Notes: a model not told the origin generated them from the letters alone. A DNA stretch of 64,000 bases from Aquitalea magnusonii (GCF_002217795.2 NZ_AP018823.1:3472001-3536000), one strand, 5' to 3'; shown: positions 47,444-57,976, counted from the stretch's first letter. Translations and numbers: made by a program.

Positions 47444-49324
47444 TTACAGGCGGAACTGGGCCACCATGGTTTGCAGATCGGTCGACAAGCGGTGCAGTTC
47501 GGCAACAGTTTGCGTTGCTGCCTGCACCGCCTGGTCGGTCTCGATAGTGGCACGGTTGGCCTGTTCGGAGGCGCGGGCCATTTCATTGGTTGCCACCGAC
47601 TGTTCGCGGGTTGAATCGGCAATGTCATGAATCGCCCCCACCACCTGCGCGATGCGTCCCTGGATGCCTGACATGTCCTGCGCTACGCTGCGCGAGGCTT
47701 CCACACCACTGGCCACCGAGCGCTGCGTGCCAGCCATATCATCCAGCGCAGTGTTGATATCGCCATGGGTAGCATCAATCAGTTGGCCAATTTCCACCGT
47801 GGCCTTGGCAGTGCGCTCGGCCAGCTTGCGTACTTCATCCGCCACCACGGCAAAACCACGGCCAGCCTCACCGGCCCGGGCCGCTTCGATGGCGGCATTC
47901 AGTGCCAGCAGATTGGTTTGGTCGGCAATGTCGCGGATCACGCCGATAATGGTGTTCATTTGCCCCGAACGTTCACCCAAGGCATTGAGCGCGCCGCCCA
48001 GATGTCCTACTTCGCGGGCGATATTGGCAATATCGTCAGCCAGCCGGCCAACCGCCTGTGCCGAATGGGCTGAAGTTGTTCCGGTTTCACTGGCAGCTTG
48101 CTCGGCCATCGTTGCATTGTCGGCAATATGATTGATGCTGACGGTGATCTGCTCGATAGTAGCCGCGGCAGCACTGGATACTTCGGACTGGCGCTGGGAC
48201 TGGCTGGCCACGGTATCAGTAACCTGTTTCAGGCTATCTAGCTCGCTATTGAGCGCAATGGCATGCTCGCGCACATCGATGAACATGCGGCGCAAACTGG
48301 CGACAAAACGATTGAACGCCGCCGCGGTCTGGCCGATTTCGTCCTGATGCTCCACCTGCAACTGGTGTGTCAGGTCGGCATGGCCGCTGGAAATCTCCAG
48401 CAAGGCATCACGCAAGCGCACCAGGCCACGCAGCAGACGGGTAAGTGCCAATTGCGCCAGCAGAATGGCCACAATGCTACACACAAGGCCAGCCAGCACC
48501 AGTGTAATCAACAAACCCTGCAGCGGTGCCAGAATGGAGGCTTTGTCCACCACGCAACCTAGCACCCAGTCTGAACCGGGCACCGGTATCAGTTGTACGA
48601 AAACGGGGCGGCCAGCAATTTCCAGCTCCGCCAACTGGCTGTGTTCATCCGCTTGCTGCAGCAAGCCCGCATCCAGGCCCGGCATCACCTCGGCCACCGG
48701 TTTGAGTGTACTGTCGGCGGCCGGGTGCGCCACGATCTTGCCACTGCGGGTGGCCAGAAAAGCATAGCCGTCGCCGCGCAGCTTGATGCCCTGCACCAGA
48801 CCGATAATGCCCTCCAGCGAGATATCCCCGCCCACCACCCCCTGCAACTGCTGATTACGCAGCAAGGGATAAGCCACGGTCACGCCCAGCTTCTTGGTAC
48901 TGGCAAACACATAGGGCTCGGTTACAACGGCATTGCCGGCACTGGCCGCCTGCTTATACCAGGGACGCGAGCTTGGATCGTAGCCATCCGGCGCATGTTT
49001 TTCCGCCAGATGATAAACCATGCGCTTGTCGGCATAACCGACAAATAGCTGGTCAAACCGGCCTGCCGTTTTGCCCTCCTGCAACTGGGGCAGAATATCG
49101 CCATTACTCACCAGTGCAGTTGCTGTTGACTCCACCGCATCCTTGCGCTGGGCCAGCCAGTTGCCCAGTGCGCTGCGATTGCCCAGCACGGCGGCATCCA
49201 GCTCGTGCCGGACGCCTTCGATGATTTCCGTGCGCATGCGCTGATAGGACAAAACCGCCAGCACAGTAACGACCACCACCAGCAAAACGGCAACAAAAGC
49301 CAGCAAACGTTGCTTCAAAGACAT
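47444..49324 (-). CDS. Methyl-accepting chemotaxis protein with periplasmic dCache sensor
   Basis: This 626-residue chemoreceptor has a membrane helix at residues 7-27 ([19 protein letters not shown]), a periplasmic domain of about 240 residues with dCache features ([40 protein letters not shown]), a second helix near 280-300, HAMP (about 300-352), and a cytosolic signalling domain. The tip reads [20 protein letters not shown]. The C terminus ends QFRL, with no CheR/CheB-tethering pentapeptide. The ligand is unknown; dCache receptors often sense amino acids or organic acids. Upstream DNA contains spaced direct repeats. Confidence 0.92.
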   Translation of the reverse strand: MSLKQRLLAFVAVLLVVVVTVLAVLSYQRMRTEIIEGVRHELDAAVLGNRSALGNWLAQRKDAVESTATALVSNGDILPQLQEGKTAGRFDQLFVGYADKRMVYHLAEKHAPDGYDPSSRPWYKQAASAGNAVVTEPYVFASTKKLGVTVAYPLLRNQQLQGVVGGDISLEGIIGLVQGIKLRGDGYAFLATRSGKIVAHPAADSTLKPVAEVMPGLDAGLLQQADEHSQLAELEIAGRPVFVQLIPVPGSDWVLGCVVDKASILAPLQGLLITLVLAGLVCSIVAILLAQLALTRLLRGLVRLRDALLEISSGHADLTHQLQVEHQDEIGQTAAAFNRFVASLRRMFIDVREHAIALNSELDSLKQVTDTVASQSQRQSEVSSAAAATIEQITVSINHIADNATMAEQAASETGTTSAHSAQAVGRLADDIANIAREVGHLGGALNALGERSGQMNTIIGVIRDIADQTNLLALNAAIEAARAGEAGRGFAVVADEVRKLAERTAKATVEIGQLIDATHGDINTALDDMAGTQRSVASGVEASRSVAQDMSGIQGRIAQVVGAIHDIADSTREQSVATNEMARASEQANRATIETDQAVQAATQTVAELHRLSTDLQTMVAQFRL

Positions 49325-49654
49325 CGGAATTTCCTGTTGATCAGCATATGGCCAGGCGTTTGCACGCTATGGCCAGGCCACCGGTAACGGTTGGCCGGTA
49401 ACACAAAAGGAGGCCACCATACACCGTGCGCGCACAGGGGTAAACCCGTTAAACCTTCCTGCATTTTCTTTGTAAACTAATTAATTAAAATGACAGCTTA
49501 AAGACATTTCTATGAATAGGGTAATACCCATCAGGGGCACAGCACAGGACAACGCCGCGAAGCGGATGACTGGCGGAGGCTCGGCGGGTATGAAAGCAGC
49601 AGGAATAGAAAAAGCCGCCCGGAGGCGGCTTTTGCATAAACAGGAATCCGGCGC
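49325..49654. other. Chemoreceptor leader with direct repeats, and rpsI terminator
   Basis: This 330-bp gap has no gene I can support. Next to the chemoreceptor start, TATGGCCAGGC occurs twice (49347-49357, 49368-49378), 21 bp apart, and CCGGTAAC occurs twice (49381-49388, 49395-49402). The latter can fold into a small hairpin (GGCCA CCG GTAA CGG TTGGCC). An AT-rich tract (about 49470-49500) could hold a promoter, but I see no clear sigma-28 motif. The rpsI terminator is at 49609-49633. Confidence 0.4.
49609..49633 (-). terminator. Intrinsic terminator of rplM-rpsI
   Basis: On the minus strand, AAAAGCCGCC / GGCGGCTTTT with a 4-nt loop and T-run, 22 bp beyond the rpsI stop. Confidence 0.92.
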
Positions 49655-50047
49655 TTAACGCTTGGAGAACTGCTTGGCGCGGCGAGCTTTGCGCAGGCCG
49701 ACTTTTTTACGTTCAACTTCACGTGCATCGCGGGTTACGTAGCCTGCAGCGGACAGAGCCGGCTTCAGAACTGCGTCGAAGTCGATCAGAGCGCGGGTGA
49801 TACCGTGACGGATAGCACCTGCCTGGCCAGTTTCACCACCACCAACAACATTAACCTTAATGTCGAAGGATTCGAGGTTTTCGGTCAGAACCAGCGGCTG
49901 GCGGATAACCATGCGACCGGTTTCGCGGGAGAAGTATTCGTCAACCGGCTTGCCGTTAACGATGATCTGACCGCTACCCTTTTGCATGAACACGCGAGCT
50001 ACGGAGCTCTTGCGACGGCCGGTGCCGTAGTAGTATTTACCGTTCAT
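49655..50047 (-). CDS. rpsI: 30S ribosomal protein S9
   Basis: This 130-residue protein is S9, with the diagnostic [21 protein letters not shown] opening and the C-terminal basic tail ending [11 protein letters not shown] that reaches the P-site tRNA. It follows rplM by 10 bp in the conserved rplM-rpsI operon. Confidence 0.98.
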   Translation of the reverse strand: MNGKYYYGTGRRKSSVARVFMQKGSGQIIVNGKPVDEYFSRETGRMVIRQPLVLTENLESFDIKVNVVGGGETGQAGAIRHGITRALIDFDAVLKPALSAAGYVTRDAREVERKKVGLRKARRAKQFSKR

Positions 50048-50057
50048 TCTCTATGCC

Positions 50058-50492
50058 TTAAAAACGAAATTCCAGCACTTTGGGCTGCTGGGCAGTGTGC
50101 GGATGTTCGGTACCAGCGTACACCTTGAGCTTCTTGATCATGGCGTAGCCCAGCGGACCCTTCGGCAGCATGCCTTTTACGGCTTTTTCCAGAACGCGCT
50201 CCGGGAACTGGTTTTGCAGTTCGGTGAAGTTGCGTTCGTAGATACCACCCGGGTAGCCGGAGTGACGGTAGTACTTCTTGTCCAGCGCTTTGGTACCAGT
50301 AACACGCAGTTTGTCAACGTTGACTACGACAATGTAGTCACCGGTATCAACGTGCGGAGTGTATTCCGGCTTGTGCTTGCCACGCAGGCGGTGAGCGATT
50401 TCGGCGGCGAGGCGACCCAGCACCTTGTCTTCGGCGTCGACCACGAACCACTCGCGCTTAACCTCATGCGGCTTGGCAGAAAAGGTCTTCAT
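50058..50492 (-). CDS. rplM: 50S ribosomal protein L13
   Basis: This 144-residue protein is L13, an early 50S assembly protein. Sequence landmarks are [35 protein letters not shown], and [23 protein letters not shown] near-consensus promoter lies at 50556-50527. Confidence 0.98.
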   Translation of the reverse strand: MKTFSAKPHEVKREWFVVDAEDKVLGRLAAEIAHRLRGKHKPEYTPHVDTGDYIVVVNVDKLRVTGTKALDKKYYRHSGYPGGIYERNFTELQNQFPERVLEKAVKGMLPKGPLGYAMIKKLKVYAGTEHPHTAQQPKVLEFRF

Positions 50493-50526
50493 GGAACTCT
50501 TCCATCGTAATTCTTGAAAGTTACGG

Positions 50527-50556
50527 ATTCTAATGCAGCGCCCTTCCCACTGTCAA
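50527..50556 (-). promoter_or_regulatory. rplM-rpsI promoter
   Basis: -35 TTGACA (50556-50551), 18-bp spacer, -10 TAGAAT (50532-50527) on the minus strand, about 35 bp before the rplM start. Confidence 0.75.
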
Positions 50557-50690
50557 ACCATTGTGTAACAAAGCAAATGACAACAGTGAAACGGGGCTGG
50601 AATGCGGTCTTTTTTGCCACAACAGGGCAAAAAACGCCGGACGGAGGAATGTGTGGCTTGCTTAGACAAAAACGCAGCCCGCGACAGTGC

Positions 50691-50795
50691 AAAAAAAAAG
50701 CGCAATCCATGTTGATTGCGCCAAGTTCCACCTAAAAGAAGGAGGATGGAGGAGACAACACCAAAACGCACACATTGCATGCCACGTCCTGATGC
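50691..50795 (-). ncRNA. Candidate trans-acting small RNA with anti-Shine-Dalgarno motifs
   Basis: On the minus strand an autonomous unit is readable. A promoter with -35 TTGCCA (50831-50826), 17-bp spacer and -10 GATAAT (50808-50803) predicts a start near 50795. About 95 bp later there is a strong terminator: stem GCGCAATC / GATTGCGC (50721-50700), 6-nt loop, then at least eight T (50699-50691). The predicted RNA is about 105 nt. Just 5' of the terminator stem, a pyrimidine-rich stretch (50754-50736) carries CUCCUCC and CCUCCUU, complementary to Shine-Dalgarno sequences. This is the layout of Hfq-type regulatory RNAs that block ribosome binding. Targets are unknown. The stretch could also be a late deoD terminator, but it is about 310 bp from that stop and has its own promoter. 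Confidence 0.6.
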
Positions 50796-50802
50796 AGGTT
50801 TC

Positions 50803-50831
50803 ATTATCAGTACCGACCCAGGGTTTGGCAA
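50803..50831 (-). promoter_or_regulatory. Promoter of the candidate small RNA
   Basis: -35 TTGCCA (50831-50826), 17-bp spacer, -10 GATAAT (50808-50803) on the minus strand. Confidence 0.6.
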
Positions 50832-50918
50832 GTATTTTTTGTGCACTGCACTAAAAAACTCACCCCAGATACAACACTGCGGCAACACATTGATAATCAA
50901 TGAATTTTACAATGCAAA

Positions 50919-50936
50919 CCTGCTTTCCAAAGCAGG
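50919..50936 (-). terminator. Short hairpin after deoD
   Basis: CCTGCTTT / AAAGCAGG with a 2-nt apex, followed on the minus strand by TTTGCATTG. A weak candidate terminator about 95 bp beyond the deoD stop. Confidence 0.4.
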
Positions 50937-51029
50937 CAGCAGGCAGAAAAGTTGCTTTCCGCTGCGCTTGGCAGCCGGAATCGGCAGCAAAACGCCCTTA
51001 CGGTTCCGCAGTGCAGCATGCGGGTTTGC

Positions 51030-51740
51030 TTACAGCTTGCAGGCGGTTTCCAGCGCCAGTTCCATCATGTCGTGAAAAGTGGTTTGCCGCTCCTGCGCGC
51101 TGGCGGCCTCGCCGGTGGGGATGATGTCCGATACGGTCAGAATGCCCAGCGCCCGTGCTCCGTACTGCGCAGCCACACTGTAGATGCCGGCCAGTTCCAT
51201 TTCGATCACCTGCACATTCATCCGCTCCAGCACCTCCAGCATGGTGGGTTCCACGCCATAGAACAGGTCGGCGGAAAACACATTTCCCACCGAGACGGTG
51301 CGCCCCAGTTGGGCTGCGGTGTCCATTGCCGTGCGCAGCAAGGTGTAATCGGCAATGGCGGCAAAATCATGATTGTTAAAGCGCATGCGGTTGACCTTGC
51401 TGTCGGTGCAGGCCCCCATGGCGATATACAGCTCACGCAACTGGGTTTTGGCGGTAACGGCACCGCAGGAACCGACGCGGATGATGTTTTTTACCCCGTA
51501 GTGCTGGATCAGCTCGGTGGTGTAGATGCTGGCGGACGGAATGCCCATGCCGTGTGCCATCACTGAGAGCCGTTTGCCTTTGTAGCTGCCGGTGTAACCC
51601 AGCATATTGCGCACGCTGGTCACCTCCTTGGCATCATCCAGAAAGGTTTCGGCAATCATTCTGGCGCGCAGCGGATCGCCGGGCATCAGCACGGTTTCGG
51701 CAAAATCGCCCTTGTGGGCATTGATGTGCGGGGTAGCCAT
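51030..51740 (-). CDS. deoD: Purine-nucleoside phosphorylase DeoD
   Basis: This 236-residue enzyme is the hexameric bacterial type, splitting purine (deoxy)nucleosides to base and (deoxy)ribose-1-phosphate. Motifs: [26 protein letters not shown] (phosphate site), RVGSCGAV, and [15 protein letters not shown] (ribose and base site). It is the last gene of deoCABD, 24 bp after deoB. Confidence 0.97.
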   Translation of the reverse strand: MATPHINAHKGDFAETVLMPGDPLRARMIAETFLDDAKEVTSVRNMLGYTGSYKGKRLSVMAHGMGIPSASIYTTELIQHYGVKNIIRVGSCGAVTAKTQLRELYIAMGACTDSKVNRMRFNNHDFAAIADYTLLRTAMDTAAQLGRTVSVGNVFSADLFYGVEPTMLEVLERMNVQVIEMELAGIYSVAAQYGARALGILTVSDIIPTGEAASAQERQTTFHDMMELALETACKL

Positions 51741-51764
51741 TGTGCTTCTCCTTGTGTGGCGTGC

Positions 51765-52979
51765 TCAGTTCAGAAAGGAAGACCCGTAATCCATCGCAGG
51801 CAGGCCCAGATGGCTGGCCACGCTCTGGCCGATGTCGGCAAAGGTGGCGCGCGCGCCAATCGAGCCGGCAGGCACGGCATGGCCATAACACAGCACCGGA
51901 ATATGCTCACGCGTATGATCGGTGCCGGGCCAGGTGGGGTCACAGCCATGGTCGGCCGACAGGATCAGGATATCGTCCGGCTGCAAGGCGGCCATCACCT
52001 CCGGCAGGCGCTGGTCAAACGTTTCCAGCGCCCTGGCATAGCCGGCAATATCACGCCGATGGCCGTAGCTGGAATCGAAATCGACGAAGTTGGCCATGAT
52101 GATGGCGCGCTGTTGCGTGTTGCGCATGGCCGCCAGCGTGGCATCCCAGATCTGGTCGAAACCGGTGGCCTTGTGCTGTTCGGTAATGCCGACATGGGCG
52201 TAGATATCGGCAATCTTGCCGATGGACACCACCTGTCCGCCGGCGTCGGCCAGCTTTTGCAGCACGGTGGCGGCGGGCGGCGGCAACGCCAGGTCCTTGC
52301 GGTTGCCGGTGCGCACAAAGCCGCCCTTGCCTTCACCCAGAAACGGCCGGGCAATCACCCGACCGATATTGTAGGGCTCCAGCGCATCGCGGGTGATCTG
52401 GCATAGCTGGTACAGGCGCTCCAAGCCGAAGGTTTCCTCATGGCAGGCAATCTGGAATACCGAATCGGCCGAGGTATAGAAAATGGGCTTGCCGGTGCGC
52501 ATGTGCTCTTCACCCAGCCGGTCGAGAATTTCCGTACCCGACGCATGGCAATTGCCCAGGAAGCCTGGCAAACCGGCCTTGCTGACAATCTCATCCAGCA
52601 AGGCAGGCGGAAAACTGTTGTCCTTATCGGTGAAATAACCCCAGTCAAACAACACTGGCACACCAGCGATTTCCCAATGGCCGGAAGGCGTATCCTTGCC
52701 GCTGGACAGCTCGCGGGCATAGCCGTAGGCGGCGATGGGGGCGGCCTGGTCCATGCCTTCCGGAAAATAGCCGGACGACAACTGACAGGCATGGCCCAGG
52801 CCCATGCGGGACAGATTGGGCAGTTGCAAGCGGCCGCTGCGCCCCTTGTCGGCACGGCCGGCAGCGGCTTCCATGGCGATATGGCCCAGGGTGTTGCTGC
52901 CTGCATCGCCGAACAATGGCGCATCGGCAGCCGCCCCGATGCCCAGCGAATCCAGTATCAGAATGATGGCGCGTTTCAT
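51765..52979 (-). CDS. deoB: Phosphopentomutase DeoB
   Basis: This 404-residue alkaline-phosphatase-superfamily enzyme interconverts (deoxy)ribose-1- and -5-phosphate. Metal-site sequences are present: [20 protein letters not shown] (N-terminal Asp), [14 protein letters not shown] (nucleophile threonine region), and [23 protein letters not shown] 52979 overlaps the deoA stop by 4 bp. Confidence 0.97.
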   Translation of the reverse strand: MKRAIILILDSLGIGAAADAPLFGDAGSNTLGHIAMEAAAGRADKGRSGRLQLPNLSRMGLGHACQLSSGYFPEGMDQAAPIAAYGYARELSSGKDTPSGHWEIAGVPVLFDWGYFTDKDNSFPPALLDEIVSKAGLPGFLGNCHASGTEILDRLGEEHMRTGKPIFYTSADSVFQIACHEETFGLERLYQLCQITRDALEPYNIGRVIARPFLGEGKGGFVRTGNRKDLALPPPAATVLQKLADAGGQVVSIGKIADIYAHVGITEQHKATGFDQIWDATLAAMRNTQQRAIIMANFVDFDSSYGHRRDIAGYARALETFDQRLPEVMAALQPDDILILSADHGCDPTWPGTDHTREHIPVLCYGHAVPAGSIGARATFADIGQSVASHLGLPAMDYGSSFLN

Positions 52980-54319
52980 TGCGATGGCTCCTGTTCCGAC
53001 TGGCGGATGGTCTGATACACCAGCGGCAGTGCTGCGGGCGCTTGCGGCGCGAGTTGAATGGCCTCGCGCACCCGGCGTTCGGCTTCGTCGGCACTGGCGG
53101 CGTCGGCGGCATGGATGAACAGCAAGGGGGTATCCGGCATCAGTTCGGCACCCAGTTCGGCAAAGCCGCTCAGTCCGACACGGTAGTCCAGCTGGTCGCT
53201 GGCCTGACGACGACCACCGCCCAAGGCGCACACGGCCATGCCCAGTGCGCGGGTATCCATGGCGCTGACAAAGCCGCCATGCTCAGCATAGACCGCGCGC
53301 ACCACAGGTGCTGCTGCCAGATGGCGTTCCGGCTGTTCCATCAGGTCGGCCGGGCCGCCCAGCGCCGATACCATGCGACCGAAGATTTCGGCGGCGCGGC
53401 CGGAGTCCAGTGCGCTCTGTAGCCGCTGCCCGGCATCCACCATATCCTTGGCCAGGCCGCTGGCCAGCAGCATTTCACTGCACAAGGCCATGGTGACGGC
53501 ATGCAGGCGCGGGTTGGCGGCCTCGCCACGCAGGTAGCGCACGGCTTCCAGAGTTTCCAGACTATTGCCGGCCGTGCTGGCCAGCGGCTGGCTCATGTCG
53601 GTGATCAGCGCGCGGGTACGCACCCCGGCGCCATTACCGACATGGACAATGCGTTCCGCCAGCGCAATGGACTGCGCCATGGTGGGCATGAAGGCTCCGC
53701 TGCCGGCCTTCACGTCCATCACCAGCACATCCAGCCCGGCAGCCAGTTTCTTGGACAGAATGGACGCGGTGATCAGGGCGATGGATTCCACCGTGGCGGT
53801 GATGTCACGCGTGGCGTAAAAGCGCCGGTCAGCCGGGGCCAGATCGCTGGTCTGGCCGATGATGGCCACGCCGACTTCGCGCACCACCTGACGCAGGCGT
53901 TCCGGCGTGGGAAACGGGTTGTAGCCTGGGATGGCCGACAGCTTGTCCAGCGTGCCGCCGGTATGCCCCAGACCGCGGCCGGAAATCATCGGCACAAAGC
54001 CGCCACAGGCGGCAATCAGCGGCCCCAGCATCAGCGACACCACATCGCCCACCCCGCCGGTGGAGTGCTTGTCCAGCACGGGGCCGGGCAGGTGCAGATC
54101 GTCCCAGCGCAGACAGCGCCCCGAGTCACGCATGGCCATGGCCAGCTCCACGTTCTCGGTCAGTTCCATGCCCTGGAAATACACCGCCATGGCCAGGGCG
54201 GCAATCTGGCTGTCGGCCACACTGTCATCGGTAATGCCAGCCACGAACTGGCGGATTTCCGCGGCGGATAGCGTCTGACCATCGCGCTTCTTGCGGATCA
54301 CTTCCTGAGGTAAAAACAT
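52976..54319 (-). CDS. deoA: Thymidine phosphorylase DeoA
   Basis: This 447-residue enzyme splits thymidine to thymine and deoxyribose-1-phosphate. The glycine-rich phosphate loop [15 protein letters not shown] and [16 protein letters not shown] (substrate hinge) are typical, as is [15 protein letters not shown] 54319 follows CAGGAGAAACC. The stop overlaps the deoB start (ATGA). Confidence 0.97.
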   Translation of the reverse strand: MFLPQEVIRKKRDGQTLSAAEIRQFVAGITDDSVADSQIAALAMAVYFQGMELTENVELAMAMRDSGRCLRWDDLHLPGPVLDKHSTGGVGDVVSLMLGPLIAACGGFVPMISGRGLGHTGGTLDKLSAIPGYNPFPTPERLRQVVREVGVAIIGQTSDLAPADRRFYATRDITATVESIALITASILSKKLAAGLDVLVMDVKAGSGAFMPTMAQSIALAERIVHVGNGAGVRTRALITDMSQPLASTAGNSLETLEAVRYLRGEAANPRLHAVTMALCSEMLLASGLAKDMVDAGQRLQSALDSGRAAEIFGRMVSALGGPADLMEQPERHLAAAPVVRAVYAEHGGFVSAMDTRALGMAVCALGGGRRQASDQLDYRVGLSGFAELGAELMPDTPLLFIHAADAASADEAERRVREAIQLAPQAPAALPLVYQTIRQSEQEPSQ

Positions 54320-54417
54320 GGGTTTCTCCTGCTGGGCTGGCAAGGCTGGCAGCCCTCCTGATAGACCAGGCCGAAGACGGGCTTCGGCCTGCATGCGCTA
54401 GTGCAGCGAGCAGCCGC

Positions 54418-55185
54418 TCAGTAAGCGCCACCGGCGGTGGCCGCCCCACCGCTGATTTCTGCCTGCAGATTGGCCAGCAGGCTGGAGGCACCAAAGCGGA
54501 AATGTTCCGGGCTCACCCAGTGCTCGCCCAGCAGGTGTTCGGCCAGGTCGATGTATTCGGCTGCTTCAGCCGCCGTGCGCACGCCCCCCGCGGCCTTGAA
54601 GCCGCACTGCGCCCCGGTGGAGCGGATGGCGGCCAGCATGATGCCGGCGGCATCCAGCGTGGCATTCACCGCCACCTTGCCGGTGGAGGTCTTGATAAAG
54701 TCGGCCCCGGCCTCGATTGCGATCAGGCTGGCCTGGCGGATCAGTGCCGCTTCTTTCAGCTCGCCGCTTTCGATGATGACCTTGAGCAGCTTGTCGCCGC
54801 AGGCTTCCTTGCAGGCCGCCACTAGCTCGGCGCCGACTTCGGCATTGCCTGCCAGCAAGGCCCGGTACGGCAACACCACATCCACCTCGTCAGCACCGTC
54901 TGCGATGGCCGCTGCGGTTTCGGCGACGGCCAGCGCGATGTCATCGCCACCAGCCGGGAAGTTGCTGACCGTGGCCACCTTGACCTGCGCGAGGCCCAAC
55001 TGATCCAGCGTGCGGCGCGCCAGTGCGACAAAGCGGGGGTAGACGCAGACTGCCGCCACCGTGCCGGCGCTGCTGCTGGCTTGCTGGCACAGTGCGACGA
55101 TCTTGGCATCAGTATCGTCATCGTTCAGAGAGGTAAGGTCCATCATGGACAGGGCGCGACGCGCGGCAGTAATGAGTTCTGACAT
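54418..55185 (-). CDS. deoC: Deoxyribose-phosphate aldolase DeoC
   Basis: This 255-residue class-I aldolase cleaves deoxyribose-5-phosphate to glyceraldehyde-3-phosphate and acetaldehyde. The Schiff-base lysine is in [11 protein letters not shown], with GGVRTAAEA following; EVDVVLPY and VCVYPRF are other family marks. First gene of deoCABD; the 98-bp gap to deoA shows no strong terminator. Together the four products route nucleosides to glycolysis. Confidence 0.97.
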   Translation of the reverse strand: MSELITAARRALSMMDLTSLNDDDTDAKIVALCQQASSSAGTVAAVCVYPRFVALARRTLDQLGLAQVKVATVSNFPAGGDDIALAVAETAAAIADGADEVDVVLPYRALLAGNAEVGAELVAACKEACGDKLLKVIIESGELKEAALIRQASLIAIEAGADFIKTSTGKVAVNATLDAAGIMLAAIRSTGAQCGFKAAGGVRTAAEAAEYIDLAEHLLGEHWVSPEHFRFGASSLLANLQAEISGGAATAGGAY

Positions 55186-55260
55186 GGCATTCCGGCTTGA
55201 TGTGGTGCTGTGGCGCAAGCCATGATCCGGCGCGCGACCCGCAGCTAAGATAAGGAGCTG

Positions 55261-55289
55261 ATTATGGAAATATCTTCAACTGAAAGCAA
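55261..55289 (-). promoter_or_regulatory. deoCABD promoter
   Basis: -35 TTGCTT (55289-55284), 17-bp spacer, -10 CATAAT (55266-55261) on the minus strand, about 75 bp before deoC. No DeoR or CytR site is recognisable to me, and no deoR gene is adjacent. Confidence 0.6.
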
Positions 55290-55312
55290 TCGGCAACAGG
55301 CCACCACTGCCA

Positions 55313-55762
55313 TCAGCGACCCAGGACTGCTGATGCCCTTGCCGCTGCGGGGGACTGCAGGTAGTCCTGCAAGCGTTGCTGCAGATAGGGTACAGCAGCA
55401 GGCTGGGCCAGATAGTCTGCCGCACTCATCCAGTCCCAGCACTGACCTTCCTCGCCAAAACGGATAGCTTGTGCCTGCTTGGCATTCAGTTGGCCCACCA
55501 TGAAAAAGCTGAGCCTGCCGGGCTGGTGCCAGCTAGGATAGCTGCGCTGCCAGATGATTTGCGCTGGCTGCAGCAAGATGCCGAACTCTTCCCGCGTTTC
55601 GCGTTGCAGGCAGGCAAACGGGCTTTCCTGCCCTTCGCGTCCGCCGCCGGGAAAATCCCAGCAGGCGGCAAAAGGCAGCCCGGCTTTGTCATCGCGCAGA
55701 TACACCAGCAGGCGGTCCTGATAAAACAGCGCCGCCTTGGCACCGCAAAACGCTTCGCTCAT
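55313..55762 (-). CDS. NUDIX hydrolase
   Basis: This 149-residue pyrophosphohydrolase has a complete Nudix box, GGGREGQESPFACLQRETREEF plus GI, read in the middle third (residues about 43-66). The RETREEFG glutamates bind Mg2+. Substrate not predictable; the position directly after relA (9-bp gap) and downstream of mutY would suit nucleotide-pool sanitation, a MutT-like role, but sequence does not prove this. Confidence 0.88.
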   Translation of the reverse strand: MSEAFCGAKAALFYQDRLLVYLRDDKAGLPFAACWDFPGGGREGQESPFACLQRETREEFGILLQPAQIIWQRSYPSWHQPGRLSFFMVGQLNAKQAQAIRFGEEGQCWDWMSAADYLAQPAAVPYLQQRLQDYLQSPAAARASAVLGR

Positions 55763-55771
55763 GACCAGTGC

Positions 55772-57976
55772 TTACACCCGGCGCGCATCGGTGACGCCAG
55801 GCAGTTCCATCATGCGCGCCAGCACGCGGCTGATGTCCTGCACCTGGCGCACTTCCACGGTGAAGCGCATCTTGGCGCGCATATCGCGCGACAGGGTGTG
55901 GACGGCAATCAGGTTGAGCTTTTCGCGGGACAGCACGTCGGAAATATCGCGCAGCAGACCACCACGGTCCAGCGACACCACTTCGATATCAATCGGGAAA
56001 ACGCTGCTTTTCTGATCGCCCCAGCCAGCGGCAATCAGGCGCTCCGGCACATCGGCTGACAGGCGCTTGAGGGTGAGGCAATTGGTACGGTGAATGGAAA
56101 TGCCACGCCCCTTGGTGACGAAGCCGACCACGGCATCCGGCGGTGCCGGCTTGCAGCACTTGGCCAGTACCGTCATCAGGTTGTCCACCCCTTCGATCAG
56201 GATGCCACCCGCGTCATGACCGCCCTTGCTGGCGCGGATGATGCTTTCCGGTTCCACATCCGCCGGCGGGGGCGGAGCAAAGCTGGCAAGGGCATTGGCG
56301 ACCGAACGGGTGCTCAGTTCGCCATGCCCCATGGCGCCGTATACCTCTTCCAGCTTGGCGTAACCCAGCTTTTCCGCCAGCAGGGTGAGATTGGGTTGCT
56401 GATGCGGGTGGCGGGCCAGCTCGCGCTCAAACAATTGCTTGCCGGTTTCGCGCACCGTGTCCGCATTCTGCATGCGGATGTACTGGCGGATCTTGGAGAT
56501 GGCGCGGTGACTTTTCACCCAGCCATCGTGCAGCCAGTTGACCGAAGGCCCGCCTTCCTTGGCGGTCAGCACTTCCACCCGCTGGCCGTTTTGCAGCGGC
56601 GTGGACAGGGGCACGATCTGCCCTTCCACCTTGGCACCCCGGCAGCGGTTGCCCAGGCCGGTGTGAATGGCATAGGCAAAGTCGATGGGGGTGGCGCCAT
56701 GCGGCAGCGCCAGCACCCGGCCTTGCGGCGTCAGCACGTAGATGGTGTCGGAGAACAACTCGGTCTTGAAGGCTTCGGCCAGGCCTTCGCGGTCGGACAT
56801 TTCCTCGCGCCAGTCCAGCAGTTGGCGCAGCCAGGAAATCTTTTCCTCGTACTGTGCATCGCCCTTGCCGCCTTCCTTGTAGCGCCAGTGCGCGGCCACG
56901 CCGAATTCGGCATGTTCGTGCATTTCGAAAGTGCGGATCTGCACCTCCAGCGCCTTGTCCTCCGGGCCGATCACCGCGGTGTGCAGGCTGCGGTAATTAT
57001 TGGCCTTGGGGTGGGAAATGTAGTCGTCGAACTCGCCCGGAATCGGCTGCCACATGCCGTGGATGATGCCCAGCGCGGTGTAGCAGTCCGGCAGTTTTTC
57101 CACCAGGATGCGCACGGCGCGGATGTCGTACAGCTCGGTAAAGTCGAGCTTTTTCTTTTTCATCTTCTTCCAGATGGAGAAGATGTGCTTGGGCCGCCCG
57201 GCAACTTCGGCCTTGACCCCGGCGGCCTTGAGTTCGGAGCGCAGGGTATCCAGCACCCGGTCGATATAGTCGATGCGCTCCAGCCGGCGCTCGTCCAGCA
57301 GCCTGGCAATTTTCTTGTAGCTGTCCGGTTCGGTGTGGCGGAAGCCCAGGTCCTCCAGCTCCCACTTGATCTGCCACACACCCAGGCGGTTGGCCAGCGG
57401 GGCAAACAGGTCCAGCGTTTCGGTGGCGATGGCGCGCCGCACCGCTTCGTCATGCACATGGGGCAGGTAATGCATGGTCTGGGTACGCCAGGCCAGCTTG
57501 ATCAGCACCACGCGGATATCCGCCACCATGGCCAGCAGCATCTTGCGCATGGTTTCCGCCTGGCGGGCGCGCTCTTCCGGGGTTTCCAGCTTGTCGATGC
57601 GCGCCAGCTCGGTAATGCGGCGCACCCCGCCCACCCCATCCACCAGCACGGTGACGGTCTGACCGAAATTCTCGGTCATCCATCCTTGCCAGTCGGGCTT
57701 GTGATCCGGCACGGCAAACAGCAGGGTGGCGACAATGGCGTCAGTCAGCAGGTTAAGGTCGGCCACAATGGCCGCGGCAGAAACCGCATGGCTGAACAGG
57801 TCCTCGCCGGTGCTCACCAGCCCCTTGCCGCGATACAGCTCGCGCGCGGCATCGAAGGCGCGTGCCAGCAAGCTGGCTTCGGCCTCGGGCAGGGTTGCAG
57901 ACATCTGTTCCAGCCACCGTTTCGGGTCGGCTGCATCGGCCAGGGTATCGGCCATCGAACGCACTACGGAAACCAT
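55772..57976 (-). CDS. relA: (p)ppGpp synthetase RelA
   Basis: This 734-residue protein is of the long RelA/SpoT class. The N-terminal HD region is degenerate: where hydrolases have HDxxED, it reads FAVPDHKPD, so it should lack hydrolase activity. The synthetase domain (about 230-360) carries the EFDDYI form typical of monofunctional RelA, with LHTAVIGPEDKALEVQIRT. TGS (about 400-460) and C-terminal ACT (about 660-734, VVSLDRGGLLRDISDVL) follow. It should make (p)ppGpp on ribosomes with uncharged tRNA. It is cotranscribed with mutY and the NUDIX gene. Confidence 0.94.
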   Translation of the reverse strand: MVSVVRSMADTLADAADPKRWLEQMSATLPEAEASLLARAFDAARELYRGKGLVSTGEDLFSHAVSAAAIVADLNLLTDAIVATLLFAVPDHKPDWQGWMTENFGQTVTVLVDGVGGVRRITELARIDKLETPEERARQAETMRKMLLAMVADIRVVLIKLAWRTQTMHYLPHVHDEAVRRAIATETLDLFAPLANRLGVWQIKWELEDLGFRHTEPDSYKKIARLLDERRLERIDYIDRVLDTLRSELKAAGVKAEVAGRPKHIFSIWKKMKKKKLDFTELYDIRAVRILVEKLPDCYTALGIIHGMWQPIPGEFDDYISHPKANNYRSLHTAVIGPEDKALEVQIRTFEMHEHAEFGVAAHWRYKEGGKGDAQYEEKISWLRQLLDWREEMSDREGLAEAFKTELFSDTIYVLTPQGRVLALPHGATPIDFAYAIHTGLGNRCRGAKVEGQIVPLSTPLQNGQRVEVLTAKEGGPSVNWLHDGWVKSHRAISKIRQYIRMQNADTVRETGKQLFERELARHPHQQPNLTLLAEKLGYAKLEEVYGAMGHGELSTRSVANALASFAPPPPADVEPESIIRASKGGHDAGGILIEGVDNLMTVLAKCCKPAPPDAVVGFVTKGRGISIHRTNCLTLKRLSADVPERLIAAGWGDQKSSVFPIDIEVVSLDRGGLLRDISDVLSREKLNLIAVHTLSRDMRAKMRFTVEVRQVQDISRVLARMMELPGVTDARRV

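Larger units (their letters stand above)
50493..51029. other. rplM/deoD intergenic region: rplM promoter, small RNA locus, deoD hairpin
   Basis: This 537-bp gap holds, from left to right, the rplM-rpsI promoter, a candidate small RNA gene (50691-50795) with its own promoter, and a hairpin after deoD. Open frames across it, including one of 115 codons on the minus strand, have no ribosome-binding site and no family resemblance. Confidence 0.6.

Noticed and set aside
50553..50900. 115-codon minus-strand open frame in the rplM/deoD gap, with an SSILLLLGGTW stretch resembling an attenuator leader peptide
   Set aside because: No ribosome-binding site, it runs through a terminator hairpin and on towards the rplM promoter, and no biosynthetic gene follows. 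Better explained as a small RNA locus.
50890..50900. TTGATAATCAA as an FNR site
   Set aside because: The half-sites are separated by one base rather than four, so FNR spacing is wrong.
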